From Actinomycetota bacterium (GTDB taxonomy: Bacteria; Actinomycetota; Acidimicrobiia; Acidimicrobiales; Ilumatobacteraceae), in NCBI GenBank assembly GCA_009705435.1, contig WLTJ01000007.1, positions 1 to 18,124 of the forward strand: a stretch of 18,124 nucleotides of DNA, given 5' to 3'. Made by a program: the position numbers and the translations under genes. The notes below the pieces were generated by a model. That model did no database searches. It was given only the letters and a program-made list of their open reading frames with translations, and was not told the DNA's origin. Positions 1 to 7,737 of the stretch are shown piece by piece. Position 1 is the first letter of the stretch, and every line of letters starts with the position of its first letter.

Positions 1-1430
1 AAACCTCGGCCAGTCAGGCGTCCATGCTCTAATTCTTGTCTGAGTAACTCCATCCCTTTCGGAGAAACTGGAGCAAAGTGATCCAATTGTTCGCCTGACA
101 AACGAGCATTCAACACGCCTTGACGCTCAAGCGCAATGGATCGTGATCTCATCACTCGTTCGGCCACGCAGGCTGTGGACTCACCCAATTCATCACCTAA
201 GAGTTCTTCCACTCCTGGACGATGGACCAACACTCGAACATCAAAACGATCCAAGAATGGTCCGCTAAAACGCCGTCGATATTTTGTCAATGCGACCTCA
301 TCGCATTCACATGAGCCTGGGGCTCCGCCACCGCAGGGACATGGGTTCGTCGCCCCGACGAGCGTGAAGCGTGCCGGCAGAGTGAGTCGCGTGTGAGCTC
401 GGGAGACACGGATGACACCTTCTTCAAGAGGTTGACGAAGAGCATCAAGAACAGAAGGAGCAAACTCTCCAAGTTCATCCAAAAACAACACACCTCCGTG
501 GGCCATGCTGACTTCACCAGGTCGCAATGAAGACGATCCCCCACCGACAATGGAGACTGCACTCGCCCCATGATGGGGCATGCGTATTGGTGGCCGCGTC
601 ACGAGTCCACTGGGAGGCAGAGGCTCTCCGGATGCGGAACGAATCAATGTTGCTTCCAAAGCAGTTTGTTCATCTAACACCGGCAAGATTCCTGGCAAGC
701 GTTGAGCCAACATTGTTTTGCCGGAACCGGGCGGACCCACCAACAACAGATGATGTCCGCCACTCGCAGAAAGTTCAAGCCCGAGGCGAGCGGCGGCTTG
801 ACCGCGGACGTCAGAAAGATCTAGCGCATCCCCTAAATAACCATCATCGAGGCGCACTTCAGGAACATCGGGCCATGGCGTGAGCCCCACCAAACACTCA
901 GCAACTTGACGCAATGTTTGTGCACAGCGCAACCCTGGAGGCCGAACGATACGTGCCTCGGCGATATTCTTAGTCGGAACAACCACACTTTGTAACGGAC
1001 TGTGTTCGGGCATCAAAGAATCATCTTCACTCGGTGCATCATCACGCAGTGCCAAAACCATCGGCGCCACGCCGGCCACCGCACGCACTCGCCCATCAAG
1101 GCCTAGTTCACCAAGAAATGCGACGCCTTGTGCACACTGCAGAGGCAACTGTTCATCACTCACAAGTACGGCGATCGCAATCGCAAGATCAAGCGCGCTG
1201 CCTACTTTTTTATGAGTTGCTGGAGCCAAATTGATCGTGATTCGGCGACTCGGCCAATGAAAACCACTGGTTAAAATTGCAGCTCGGACACGATCTCTTG
1301 ATTCGCGACACACATCATCGGGTCGACCCAAGATCGTGAACACTGGCAATCCCAAGCCAATATGTGCTTCAACGGTGACTGGAGTTCCTGTGGCAGCCAC
1401 AACGCTTGCCGAACGAACTGCTGACAACAT
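1..1430 (-). CDS. comM: YifB/ComM-family Mg-chelatase-like AAA+ ATPase, 3' end cut by window edge
   Basis: About 476 residues are visible and the frame is open to the left edge, so roughly the last 30 residues of this ~500-aa family are missing. The N-terminal domain has the family pattern (GLPVFTILGRPDD, CRESRDRVRAA, ITINLAP, then an AxDL segment). The chelatase ATPase domain starts near residue 204 (DLSDVRGQ). It carries Walker A GPPGSGKT at about 232-239, a Walker B FLDELGEF, and the family signature NPCPCG; LTGRG closes the visible part. In E. coli-type relatives and naturally competent bacteria, ComM acts as a hexameric helicase promoting branch migration during recombination of imported DNA; in many actinobacteria the role is not established. 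The ATG at 1430 is chosen because a GGGGGA ribosome site lies 5 bases upstream (1436-1441). dprA, its common partner, would lie outside the window. Family certain; cellular role inferred. Confidence 0.93.
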   Translation of the reverse strand, partial: MLSAVRSASVVAATGTPVTVEAHIGLGLPVFTILGRPDDVCRESRDRVRAAILTSGFHWPSRRITINLAPATHKKVGSALDLAIAIAVLVSDEQLPLQCAQGVAFLGELGLDGRVRAVAGVAPMVLALRDDAPSEDDSLMPEHSPLQSVVVPTKNIAEARIVRPPGLRCAQTLRQVAECLVGLTPWPDVPEVRLDDGYLGDALDLSDVRGQAAARLGLELSASGGHHLLLVGPPGSGKTMLAQRLPGILPVLDEQTALEATLIRSASGEPLPPSGLVTRPPIRMPHHGASAVSIVGGGSSSLRPGEVSMAHGGVLFLDELGEFAPSVLDALRQPLEEGVIRVSRAHTRLTLPARFTLVGATNPCPCGGGAPGSCECDEVALTKYRRRFSGPFLDRFDVRVLVHRPGVEELLGDELGESTACVAERVMRSRSIALERQGVLNARLSGEQLDHFAPVSPKGMELLRQELEHGRLTGRG

Positions 1431-1547
1431 GACATTCCCCCAAGGATCAAATTGACCCAACCTTCTGCGGATCACAGCAATGTGGGCGCAGACAATTCAT
1501 CGACGGTGACAACCACAGGTACTTCGCGTCTGAGAGAATGCACACTG

Positions 1548-1991
1548 ATGTTTAATCGTGCACAAAATCTCCGAAGAATTTCAGCTATCGGACTCATCGC
1601 CCTGTTGTGCGCGACCCAGGCTTGCAGCGACCCGGAACGTGGTGGCGCAAACTTTTGTACTCAACTGAATCAGCAGTTGCCGGGTCTCACTGGACCCCTC
1701 GTGATTTCATCCGATATCAAAGATCTCGTCAAGCGCTACGAAAAACTTGACAGAATCACACCGTTGGCCATTCAAGACGATTGGCACACTGTCACCGAAT
1801 TGATGAGCCAAGCAGCCGAGGTCGACCCGCAAGATCCGTTGAGCCGTCAAGAACTTGCTGACAATGCCTACAAGGCCGAACGCCCAGCGCGCAATGTGGC
1901 TACTTGGGTCGAAGCCACCTGCGGCTTTGAGATGCCAGATGTGATCGGCGTTGAAGGAAGAATAACGACACCGACGACAGCGGCACCGTAA
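1548..1991 (+). CDS. Small secreted protein or lipoprotein of unknown function
   Basis: The 147-residue product begins with a clear export signal: Arg-rich MFNRAQNLRR, a hydrophobic stretch ISAIGLIALL, then CATQAC. Cys26 could be lipid-modified, but the lipobox is poor (Thr at -3, Gln at -2), so a simple signal peptidase I substrate is equally possible. The mature part is hydrophilic, with Cys37 and Cys125 that could form a disulfide, and ends in a Thr/Pro/Ala-rich tail. An upstream in-frame ATG at 1452 would add 32 residues before the signal peptide; I prefer 1548 because it places the signal at the N-terminus. It is divergent from the ComM-like gene (117-bp gap) and convergent with clpP. 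I recognise no family; a cell-envelope protein is all the sequence supports. Confidence 0.72.
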   Translation: MFNRAQNLRRISAIGLIALLCATQACSDPERGGANFCTQLNQQLPGLTGPLVISSDIKDLVKRYEKLDRITPLAIQDDWHTVTELMSQAAEVDPQDPLSRQELADNAYKAERPARNVATWVEATCGFEMPDVIGVEGRITTPTTAAP

Positions 1992-2003
1992 TTGTCAGAA
2001 CAT

Positions 2004-2020
2004 GAGATTTAAAGAATCTC
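2004..2020. terminator. Weak stem-loop between convergent genes
   Basis: GAGATT (2004-2009) and AATCTC (2015-2020) form a perfect 6-bp stem with a 5-base loop that contains the clpP stop codon. It lies in the 17-bp gap between two convergent genes and extends into the end of clpP. There is no clear T-run on either side, so intrinsic termination is only a possibility. Confidence 0.25.
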
Positions 2021-2608
2021 GCCACGCTTCAAGATGACCTTATCCACAATGCCGTAGTCCTTAGCCTCTTGGGCACTGAACCAATGATCGCGCTCGCTAT
2101 CAGTCTGGATTTCTTCAATCGTGCGACCCGAGTGTTCAGCAATAAGTTCGGCCAAGCGGAACTTGATAAAACGATTTTGCTCAACTTGAATCGCAATATC
2201 TGAAGCCTGGCCACGCAAGCCAGTACTCGGTTGATGCATCATGATGCGTGCGTTTGGCAAGGTGTAACGCTTACCTTTTGCACCAGCAGTCAACAAGAAT
2301 TGTCCCATTGAGGCAGCTAGTCCCATACACACCGTGGCCACATCGCAACTGACGAATTGCATCGTGTCGTAGATCGCCATACCAGCAGTCACTGAGCCAC
2401 CAGGACTATTGATGTACAGCCAGATATCTGCGTTGGCATCTTCGCCTTCGAGATACAGCAATTGAGCACAAATCTGGTTGGCGATCTCGTCATTGACATC
2501 AGTGCCGAGCATGATCACACGGCTTTTGAGAAGTCGGGTGAAAATATCTGAGCGACCGCCCCCATCGCCAGATTCAAGGTTCATCGGAGCGTTTCTTTCA
2601 AAAGTCAT
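2009..2608 (-). CDS. clpP: ATP-dependent Clp protease proteolytic subunit ClpP
   Basis: A 199-aa serine peptidase of normal ClpP length. ClpP forms double heptameric rings and degrades proteins fed in by ClpX or ClpC ATPases. The catalytic triad is intact: Ser100 in GLAASMGQ, His125 in MMHQPS and Asp174 in SERDHWFSA, each offset by 3 from E. coli Ser97/His122/Asp171. The oxyanion-side INSPGGSVTAG (67-77) is also typical. The ATG at 2608 has no good ribosome site, but a possible -10 box lies 6 bases before it, which would suit a leaderless mRNA. An alternative ATG at 2584 trims 8 residues. Actinobacteria usually carry clpP1-clpP2 next to clpX; here it stands alone between a secreted-protein gene and PLP enzymes, so another clpP copy probably exists elsewhere. 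Confidence 0.97.
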   Translation of the reverse strand: MTFERNAPMNLESGDGGGRSDIFTRLLKSRVIMLGTDVNDEIANQICAQLLYLEGEDANADIWLYINSPGGSVTAGMAIYDTMQFVSCDVATVCMGLAASMGQFLLTAGAKGKRYTLPNARIMMHQPSTGLRGQASDIAIQVEQNRFIKFRLAELIAEHSGRTIEEIQTDSERDHWFSAQEAKDYGIVDKVILKRGEIL

Positions 2609-2644
2609 ACGGCAAGACTAGCCCTCGGTCGCTCCGTTTGTCGG
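2609..2644 (-). promoter_or_regulatory. Possible clpP promoter giving a leaderless transcript
   Basis: Read on the minus strand, TAGTCT (2615-2620) could be a -10 box, with CCGACA (2639-2644) as a weak -35 at 18-bp spacing. A start 7 bases after the -10 would fall on the clpP ATG. Matches to consensus are modest, so this is a tentative call. Confidence 0.3.
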
Positions 2645-2674
2645 GGTGGCGAAAGCCGAAAAGTCACATCAAAA

Positions 2675-3949
2675 TCAATGACGGCTGATTCCAGAAAGTA
2701 CGAGCGCCACCCGGTCACTGTCGCCCGTCACAGCGCGCTCGCTGAGCAGCCCCGCTAAACCAGCGGTTCCCGTTGCGCTCGACTGAATTGCCGTGAGGTT
2801 CGGCCCGATGCTTGCAGCCCTGACAACATCCTCCTCACAGGCGACGACAACCCTGCCCTTGGTGCGACGTAACTGCTGAGTGTCAGCGACCCAGTCATAG
2901 GTTTCATCATCAAGAATCCCGTCGGCCAGTGATGCCGGAGGCTCTTCCCACGGCCACATATGCGTCGCCCAATCGCTGGCGCAGTCAGCAACATCTCGAG
3001 CCGATTTCCAAGCCCGTTCCAATGGAGCGCAACCTGCGGTTTGTACGGCCACGAGCGGTACATCAAATCCCGACTCACTGAGCCCGCGAGATAACGATGC
3101 AGCAAAAGCTCCCCCACCCACTTGCACATAGACCGCTGTCAAATGAAGAAGATTCTCGGCGCGCAATTGTTCAGCCATTTCCCAACCAATTGTGCGACCA
3201 CCGTCCAAGCACAAAGCATTTTCTGGACCCTGCACACTGAAAGGAATCGCTCCCGCAGTCACGGCCTCGCGGAATCTTAAAACTGTCGGGTCGCCAGGCA
3301 GATCATTATCTCGGCGAGGGCAACGATGAATTCGCGCCCCAAATTTGGTCAGCGTGTCAACAACAATGCCATCGGCCCATTCCGGAATAAAGACATCGAT
3401 CGGCCAGTTCACCGCCGCGGCCAAGGTCGCTGCCGCGATAGCAGCGTTGCCACAAGACGAAATCGCCAGTGGCGGTCGAGTTGCTCGTGACGCCCATGGT
3501 GTCAATTTGAGTTCTTCGGCTAAGAGCAAATGCAACAAGATCGACATCAAGTGTCGTGCTTTTTGACTACCCGCGACATTGTGGGTCTCATCTTTGACCC
3601 ACACACCACCCAATGCAGTAAACCCAAGTTCATCACTGAGTTTTTCTTGGCGAGTCACAGGCGTGAAGTGAAATCCTGTGCCGTCAACGTCGGCAATAGC
3701 GAGATCAAGTTCGCGTACCAATTGCACGATGTTTTCGTCGCTCATTGCATTAGCAGTAGCAAACTGCCACCACATCATATTTTGACGAAAAGCAATGAAA
3801 GGATTTGGGTCATCGTCAATGAGCAGATTGTCTACTTCATCAATCAACAGAACATGATGGCGATCACCATTTTCATTGGGACAACGCCAAGGTGCAAAGG
3901 TATTCACTGGCACATGCATCGAGCACGTTGCGCAAGTCAAACCGCTCAT
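2675..3949 (-). CDS. Threonine-synthase-like PLP-dependent enzyme (fold type II)
   Basis: A 424-residue protein with the fold-type II PLP signature. The probable Schiff-base lysine is Lys130 in DETHNVAGSQKAR; the cofactor phosphate loop is SSCGNAA (164-170) and a glycine loop VGGG lies near 277-280. This is the pattern of threonine synthase, threonine dehydratase and diaminopropionate ammonia-lyase relatives. The N-terminus resembles the threonine-synthase zinc ribbon: Cys6, Cys9 and Cys23 are present, but the fourth cysteine expected in CPxC is Glu26, so metal binding is uncertain. The start lies 9 bp after the stop of the upstream PLP gene, with AAGGG inside that gene's last codons as a probable ribosome site, suggesting translational coupling. 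Substrate is not deducible; threonine synthase proper is one option, but pairing with another PLP enzyme suggests a dedicated amino-acid pathway. Confidence 0.82.
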   Translation of the reverse strand: MSGLTCATCSMHVPVNTFAPWRCPNENGDRHHVLLIDEVDNLLIDDDPNPFIAFRQNMMWWQFATANAMSDENIVQLVRELDLAIADVDGTGFHFTPVTRQEKLSDELGFTALGGVWVKDETHNVAGSQKARHLMSILLHLLLAEELKLTPWASRATRPPLAISSCGNAAIAAATLAAAVNWPIDVFIPEWADGIVVDTLTKFGARIHRCPRRDNDLPGDPTVLRFREAVTAGAIPFSVQGPENALCLDGGRTIGWEMAEQLRAENLLHLTAVYVQVGGGAFAASLSRGLSESGFDVPLVAVQTAGCAPLERAWKSARDVADCASDWATHMWPWEEPPASLADGILDDETYDWVADTQQLRRTKGRVVVACEEDVVRAASIGPNLTAIQSSATGTAGLAGLLSERAVTGDSDRVALVLSGISRH

Positions 3950-3958
3950 TAATGTACG

Positions 3959-5494
3959 TCAGCCCTTTGCAACACGGGCGTTGAAATCAGTAATCATGTC
4001 ATCCCAGATTGGCAAGTAGCGACGAAGCCCACGCCAGAAGGACTGATCGCGACGCGCTTCAAACAATTCAAAAGGCGTTCCTTGTTGCTCGACCCATGTG
4101 TAATAACCCAAGTTAAAAATCCGATTGCGATCACGTGCACTGAGATCAATCATGTCATCGGTGGTGATATCACCAAAATGTCGCTCGAATACTTCGGCAG
4201 CATCGGCGGCTGTCATTTCTCCATGAAAGCGCTTATGCAAAGTCGTGACTCGCGAACTTGGATACAAAGCGCCACCATCTGTGGCCACCGTCAAAACTGC
4301 TTGATCGGGCCCGAGATTGAGCAACTTTGATGTCTTGATGGCAGCCAAAGTGTTGCAAATTGACGAGAAACCAAAGTGCGAGAGAGCCTCAATGAGTTCT
4401 GCCGATAAACCTTTTTTCTCAGCCAAATAGGCCCGACCCGCTGGCGTATTAAACAGCACGTCCAATTCGTCCGTAGCACGATCACTAATGCCACAGACAA
4501 CATCGCTATTGGTGATGTTGTGAATCAGAGGAATGTGCTTGTCGCCGATTCCCTGAATGTTGTGTTCGCCAAAACCATTCTCCAACATTGTTGGGCATTC
4601 AAGGGCTTCCACAGAGACAATGCGCGCACCGTAATCATCTTTCAATCGATCACCAGCAGCGATCGTGCCCGCCGAACCAGTCGCTGATGTGAACGCCGCC
4701 AAGGTAATGTCGCGGCCGGCTTTTTTCATCTCGTCGCGCACTGTTTCAAAGACATGACCAAACGCACGACCAGTTACTTCGTAGTGCCCAAGGTGATTAG
4801 AGAACTCACAGAACTGATTAAAAATAAAGTTGACGGGGTCTTTGTCGAGTTCATTACAAGCGTCGTAAATCTCTTTGACATTGCTTTCGGTGCCAACAGT
4901 CTTGATGACATCCTCGGCAGGGTTGGCACACCATTTGTCAAGCCAATCAAAACGTTCTTGGCTCATTCCAGCAGGAAGAATCGCCACGCCGCGACAACCC
5001 ATGATGCGACTAATCGCCACGCCGCCACGGGCGTAGTTGCCAGTTGATGGCCAGATAGCGCGGTGATATGTGGGATCAAACTGACCGGTCACAAGACGTG
5101 GCGCGAGGCAGGAATACGCCGCCAAAACCTTGTGCGCAGTGATCATCGGGAAACGGTCACCAAAAACGACGATGATCGGATTGGCAACTCCCGTCAACGA
5201 GGACGGCAGCACCACATGATCAGGAACGCTGACACGATGACCTGCGAGGTCGTTATACCAATGCACACGCCAGAGGTTGCGGGCGTCTGGGCCTTGAGGG
5301 TTGGCATCACCGACAATCGAAGCGTCAAATGAAGATGGATCTGCCAACTGGGCAAATGTCGGCAGCACAATGCCCTGTTCGCGAAAGCGGGCGACCGTGT
5401 TGGATAAGGCAGCAGAGTCCACGACCCGATCAGCTAAGCCAAACTGATTTTCCAGGGCTTGGGTGGTTTGCTCACTTACGGAAACTTGTGTCAC
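3959..5494 (-). CDS. Large cysteine-synthase-like PLP-dependent enzyme
   Basis: A 511-aa protein, about 200 residues longer than a normal CysK. The core is fold-type II: likely PLP lysine Lys122 in ITAHKVLAAY, phosphate-binding PSTGNYARGG (149-158), glycine loop TSATGSAGTIAAG (269-281) and a late TDGGALYPS motif like the C-terminal cofactor contact of cysteine synthases. The extra length is an N-terminal ~90 residues and a C-terminal Asp/Arg/aromatic-rich extension (NLGYYTWVEQQG, FWRGLRRYLP). Proteins of this shape are usually labelled only as cysteine synthase family; the reaction is unknown to me. The start is GTG at 5494, with no well-spaced ribosome site (AAAG abuts the start) and an inverted repeat 8 bp upstream. 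It is followed after 9 bp by a second PLP enzyme, and the two probably share a transcript. Confidence 0.82.
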   Translation of the reverse strand: MTQVSVSEQTTQALENQFGLADRVVDSAALSNTVARFREQGIVLPTFAQLADPSSFDASIVGDANPQGPDARNLWRVHWYNDLAGHRVSVPDHVVLPSSLTGVANPIIVVFGDRFPMITAHKVLAAYSCLAPRLVTGQFDPTYHRAIWPSTGNYARGGVAISRIMGCRGVAILPAGMSQERFDWLDKWCANPAEDVIKTVGTESNVKEIYDACNELDKDPVNFIFNQFCEFSNHLGHYEVTGRAFGHVFETVRDEMKKAGRDITLAAFTSATGSAGTIAAGDRLKDDYGARIVSVEALECPTMLENGFGEHNIQGIGDKHIPLIHNITNSDVVCGISDRATDELDVLFNTPAGRAYLAEKKGLSAELIEALSHFGFSSICNTLAAIKTSKLLNLGPDQAVLTVATDGGALYPSSRVTTLHKRFHGEMTAADAAEVFERHFGDITTDDMIDLSARDRNRIFNLGYYTWVEQQGTPFELFEARRDQSFWRGLRRYLPIWDDMITDFNARVAKG

Positions 5495-5501
5495 CTTTAC
5501 A

Positions 5502-5524
5502 GTTTGTCAAATAAATCGACAAAC
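5502..5524. promoter_or_regulatory. Operator-like inverted repeat before the PLP enzyme pair
   Basis: GTTTGTC (5502-5508) and GACAAAC (5518-5524) are a perfect 7-bp inverted repeat separated by 9 AT-rich bases, a 16-bp centre-to-centre spacing that suits a dimeric regulator. It sits 8 bp upstream of the GTG at 5494. A further GACA-CT-TGTC palindrome lies at 5551-5560 in the same 72-bp gap. Binding protein unknown; a short transcript hairpin is the alternative. Confidence 0.4.
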
Positions 5525-5566
5525 AGGTGGAGTGTGGTGCGGTTTTACCCGACACTTGTCACTTAT

Positions 5567-5857
5567 TTAGCCTTCGATGATCTCCGCGACCTGCATCACA
5601 GGTGTGATGTTGGTGTAATTCGCCACATCGGCCATCACTTCGCCTGTCAAAGGTGAACCCATAGCCCCCTGAAATGCACCCAGCGAGTCAAAAACGAAGT
5701 GCACAGCAGCTACATAAGGGCCATCAACTCCCCGATCGATCTGTGAACTGAGGGGATTCCAGGCCTTGGCACATAAGGGCACATGGGTAGTGCGGTAGTA
5801 ATCGTGGTCGAAGGTACTGGCTTCGCTGGACGGGTAAAACACGGAGACTTTGATCAT
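5567..5857 (-). CDS. EthD-domain small protein
   Basis: A 96-residue protein of the EthD type, a small ferredoxin-like alpha/beta barrel fold named after the ethyl-tert-butyl-ether degradation cluster. Visible family features are the strand MIKVSVFYPSSE, then DHDYYRTTHVPL and a late VMQVAEIIEG strand. EthD proteins form dimers, but their chemistry is mostly unproven. I start at ATG 5857 because AAGG lies 7 bases upstream; a TTG two codons earlier would put the start inside the spacer. It lies 72 bp upstream of the 511-aa PLP enzyme on the same strand, so it may be the first gene of that group, although the palindrome in the gap suggests the PLP genes also have their own promoter. Confidence 0.82.
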   Translation of the reverse strand: MIKVSVFYPSSEASTFDHDYYRTTHVPLCAKAWNPLSSQIDRGVDGPYVAAVHFVFDSLGAFQGAMGSPLTGEVMADVANYTNITPVMQVAEIIEG

Positions 5858-5909
5858 GGGCAAACCTTAGCCCCTGCGCCGATAGCGTTCCTACCGCTAA
5901 CACGGCTTT

Positions 5910-5991
5910 GCGGGCGTGGCGAAACTGGCAGACGCGCAGGATTTAGGTTCCTGTTCCGAAAGGAGTGTGGGTTCAAGTCCCTCCGCCCGCA
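5910..5991 (+). tRNA. tRNA-Leu (anticodon UAG)
   Basis: Acceptor arms GCGGGCG (5910-5916) and CGCCCGC (5984-5990) pair perfectly, with discriminator A at 5991 and no encoded CCA. The anticodon stem CAGGA/TCCTG encloses TTTAGGT, giving anticodon TAG at 5944-5946, which reads CUN leucine codons. A long variable arm (TTCC-GAAA-GGAG) is diagnostic for class II leucine tRNA, and the D-stem GCG/CGC is intact. The T-loop is TTCAAGT. One oddity: the T-stem GTGGG/CCCTC has a T-T mismatch at its second pair (5968/5982). Confidence 0.95.
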
Positions 5992-6004
5992 CTAGAACTA
6001 GAGC

Positions 6005-7093
6005 ATGACTTTTCACGCGACCACTGGTATTGGATCAACGATCCAGGATCTACCGACACCGGCGTTGGTCCTTGACCAGTCACGATTTGATTCCAATGTT
6101 GCGATCGTGTCCGCCGTTCGGCCAGGTTTGACTCTGCGACCTCATGTGAAAGCCCACAAGTGCAGCACTTTGGCCCAGCGATTGGCATCTCAAGGCCACA
6201 CATCTTTCACTTGTGCCACTCCCCGCGAAGTGATCGGCATGGTGCACGCCGGTCTCGGTTCGGACTTATTGCTTGCCAACGAAACCGTGGATCAGCAGCG
6301 CTTGTCGGAGATGGCCTCGCTACTTGATCAGGCGCGCATCACAGTGGCTATTGATTCACAGATCACCGCCACGCTGGCCGCACAAGCCGGAATTCGCGAT
6401 GTGCTGATTGACATCAACGTCGGGCTACCGCGCTGTGGCGTTGCGCCGGCGGGTGCATCTGCTCTTGCAAACTTTGCTGTATCTCACGGACTCAATGTGC
6501 GCGGCGTGATGGGATACGAAGGACATCTGATGACAGTTGCCGATCGTTCCGAACAACAAGCCAAAGTTCGTTCAGCGATGGAAATACTGGTCAATTGTTT
6601 TGATGAGGTGCGCTCTGCGAGCGGCCCAGATTGTTCAATTATTTCTGCCGGCGGCACAGGAACATTCGATCTTTACGACACGGCCGACCCAGTACTTGGT
6701 CGAATCACTGAGATTCAGGCCGGAAGTTACGCGTTGATGGATTCGCACTATGGGGCGCTGGATCTACCTTTTCAACAAGCCCTTTACGTGCTGGGCACGG
6801 TGATTTCTGTGAGTGACTCATGGGCCGTCATCGACGTCGGATTGAAATCACTCGGAATGGACCACGGCAACCCGACGATTGACGGAGCCAGTGTGTGGTT
6901 CTGCAGCGACGAACACACCACGTTCTCGATGAAAGATGCTGCACCACTGCCCAATGTGGGAGATCGCATTTTTGTTCAGCCCGCGCACATAGATCCGACT
7001 ATCGCTATGCACGACATGATCTATCTCAGTAATGGACTCACTGCAACATCTGCAGTCATCGATAGTTGGCCAGTCGATCTACGCGGTTGGTGA
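6005..7093 (+). CDS. D-threonine aldolase / D-serine dehydratase-like PLP and metal enzyme (alanine racemase fold type III)
   Basis: A 362-aa protein with an alanine-racemase-like TIM barrel and a C-terminal metal-binding domain. The PLP lysine is Lys49 in RPHVKAHK, the hallmark of low-specificity D-threonine aldolases and eukaryotic-type D-serine dehydratases. ISAGGTGT (213-220) binds the cofactor phosphate. The C-terminal PAHIDPT motif supplies His328 and Asp330; Alcaligenes D-threonine aldolase coordinates its metal with a His and an Asp two residues apart, whereas D-serine dehydratases have His and Cys. That favours aldolase-type chemistry (D-3-hydroxy amino acid cleaved to glycine plus an aldehyde), though this is an inference. 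The ATG at 6005 is 13 bp after tRNA-Leu and lacks a ribosome site; the linker is a tandem ACTAGA repeat (5991-6002). It may be expressed from the tRNA transcript. Confidence 0.88.
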   Translation: MTFHATTGIGSTIQDLPTPALVLDQSRFDSNVAIVSAVRPGLTLRPHVKAHKCSTLAQRLASQGHTSFTCATPREVIGMVHAGLGSDLLLANETVDQQRLSEMASLLDQARITVAIDSQITATLAAQAGIRDVLIDINVGLPRCGVAPAGASALANFAVSHGLNVRGVMGYEGHLMTVADRSEQQAKVRSAMEILVNCFDEVRSASGPDCSIISAGGTGTFDLYDTADPVLGRITEIQAGSYALMDSHYGALDLPFQQALYVLGTVISVSDSWAVIDVGLKSLGMDHGNPTIDGASVWFCSDEHTTFSMKDAAPLPNVGDRIFVQPAHIDPTIAMHDMIYLSNGLTATSAVIDSWPVDLRGW

Positions 7094-7098
7094 TGCCA

Positions 7099-7737
7099 TC
7101 ACGCCTGCAATGCGCGGGCCAATAGACGAAAAGCTTTACCCCGATGTGATAGTTCGTTCTTTTCTTCATCGCTCATCTCAGAAAATGTTCGCTGATCGCC
7201 AACAAACATTCCCGGAGCTGGAACGAACAGCGGGTCAAAGCCAAAACCGCGGGCTCCGCGTTCACTCAAGGCGATATATCCATCGCAGCGACCTTCAACA
7301 ATCACTTCAGATCCATCCGGATAACAGACGATCACGACAGTCAAAAAATAAGCGCTGCGTTGCTCAATTGATGCACACCCGCGATTATCAAGCGCCTGCA
7401 ATAACTTCATTCGATTAGTGGCATACGGTGATGTTGCGTGCTCTGGCCAATCGGCGGCATAGCGCGCAGTGCGAACTCCCAATTCACCTGGCAATGCATC
7501 AACGAACAAACCGGTGTCATCTGCCACCGCAGCTTGAGCAGTGACATCACAAATGGCTTGTGCTTTCAATCGGGCGTTGCCCACCAATGTGTCAGCATTT
7601 TCTTCGACATCGGCGATATCGGCTGGGCGAGGCAATAAACGAGCAATCCCGTGTAACAATTGCTCAATTTCGTAGACCTTATCCGGGTTAGCCGAAGCAC
7701 ATACCAGGGTTGGCAGATTCAATGGACGATCAATCAC
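7099..7737 (-). CDS. rdgB: Non-canonical purine NTP pyrophosphatase, RdgB/HAM1 family
   Basis: A 212-aa house-cleaning enzyme that hydrolyses dITP, ITP and XTP to the monophosphates plus pyrophosphate, keeping deaminated purines out of DNA and RNA. Family motifs are all present: SANPDK (15-20) for triphosphate binding, acidic ADDTGL (72-77), GFGFDPLF (164-171) for base recognition, and TFSEM...EKN..SHRG (184-200). The start is GTG at 7737, overlapping the rph stop as GTGA, so it is translationally coupled as the third gene of murI-rph-rdgB. Its end is 5 bp from the convergent D-threonine-aldolase-like gene. Length is close to the family norm. Confidence 0.95.
   Translation of the reverse strand: MIDRPLNLPTLVCASANPDKVYEIEQLLHGIARLLPRPADIADVEENADTLVGNARLKAQAICDVTAQAAVADDTGLFVDALPGELGVRTARYAADWPEHATSPYATNRMKLLQALDNRGCASIEQRSAYFLTVVIVCYPDGSEVIVEGRCDGYIALSERGARGFGFDPLFVPAPGMFVGDQRTFSEMSDEEKNELSHRGKAFRLLARALQA

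Noticed and set aside
527..883. Open frame opposite the ComM-like gene
   Set aside because: It is antisense to the well-conserved ATPase domain, with low-complexity Arg/His/Pro-rich translation and no family features.
7082..7100. Bidirectional terminator between the D-threonine-aldolase-like gene and rdgB
   Set aside because: The GTGATG/CATCAC repeat has too small a loop to form a full stem, and no T-run is present.
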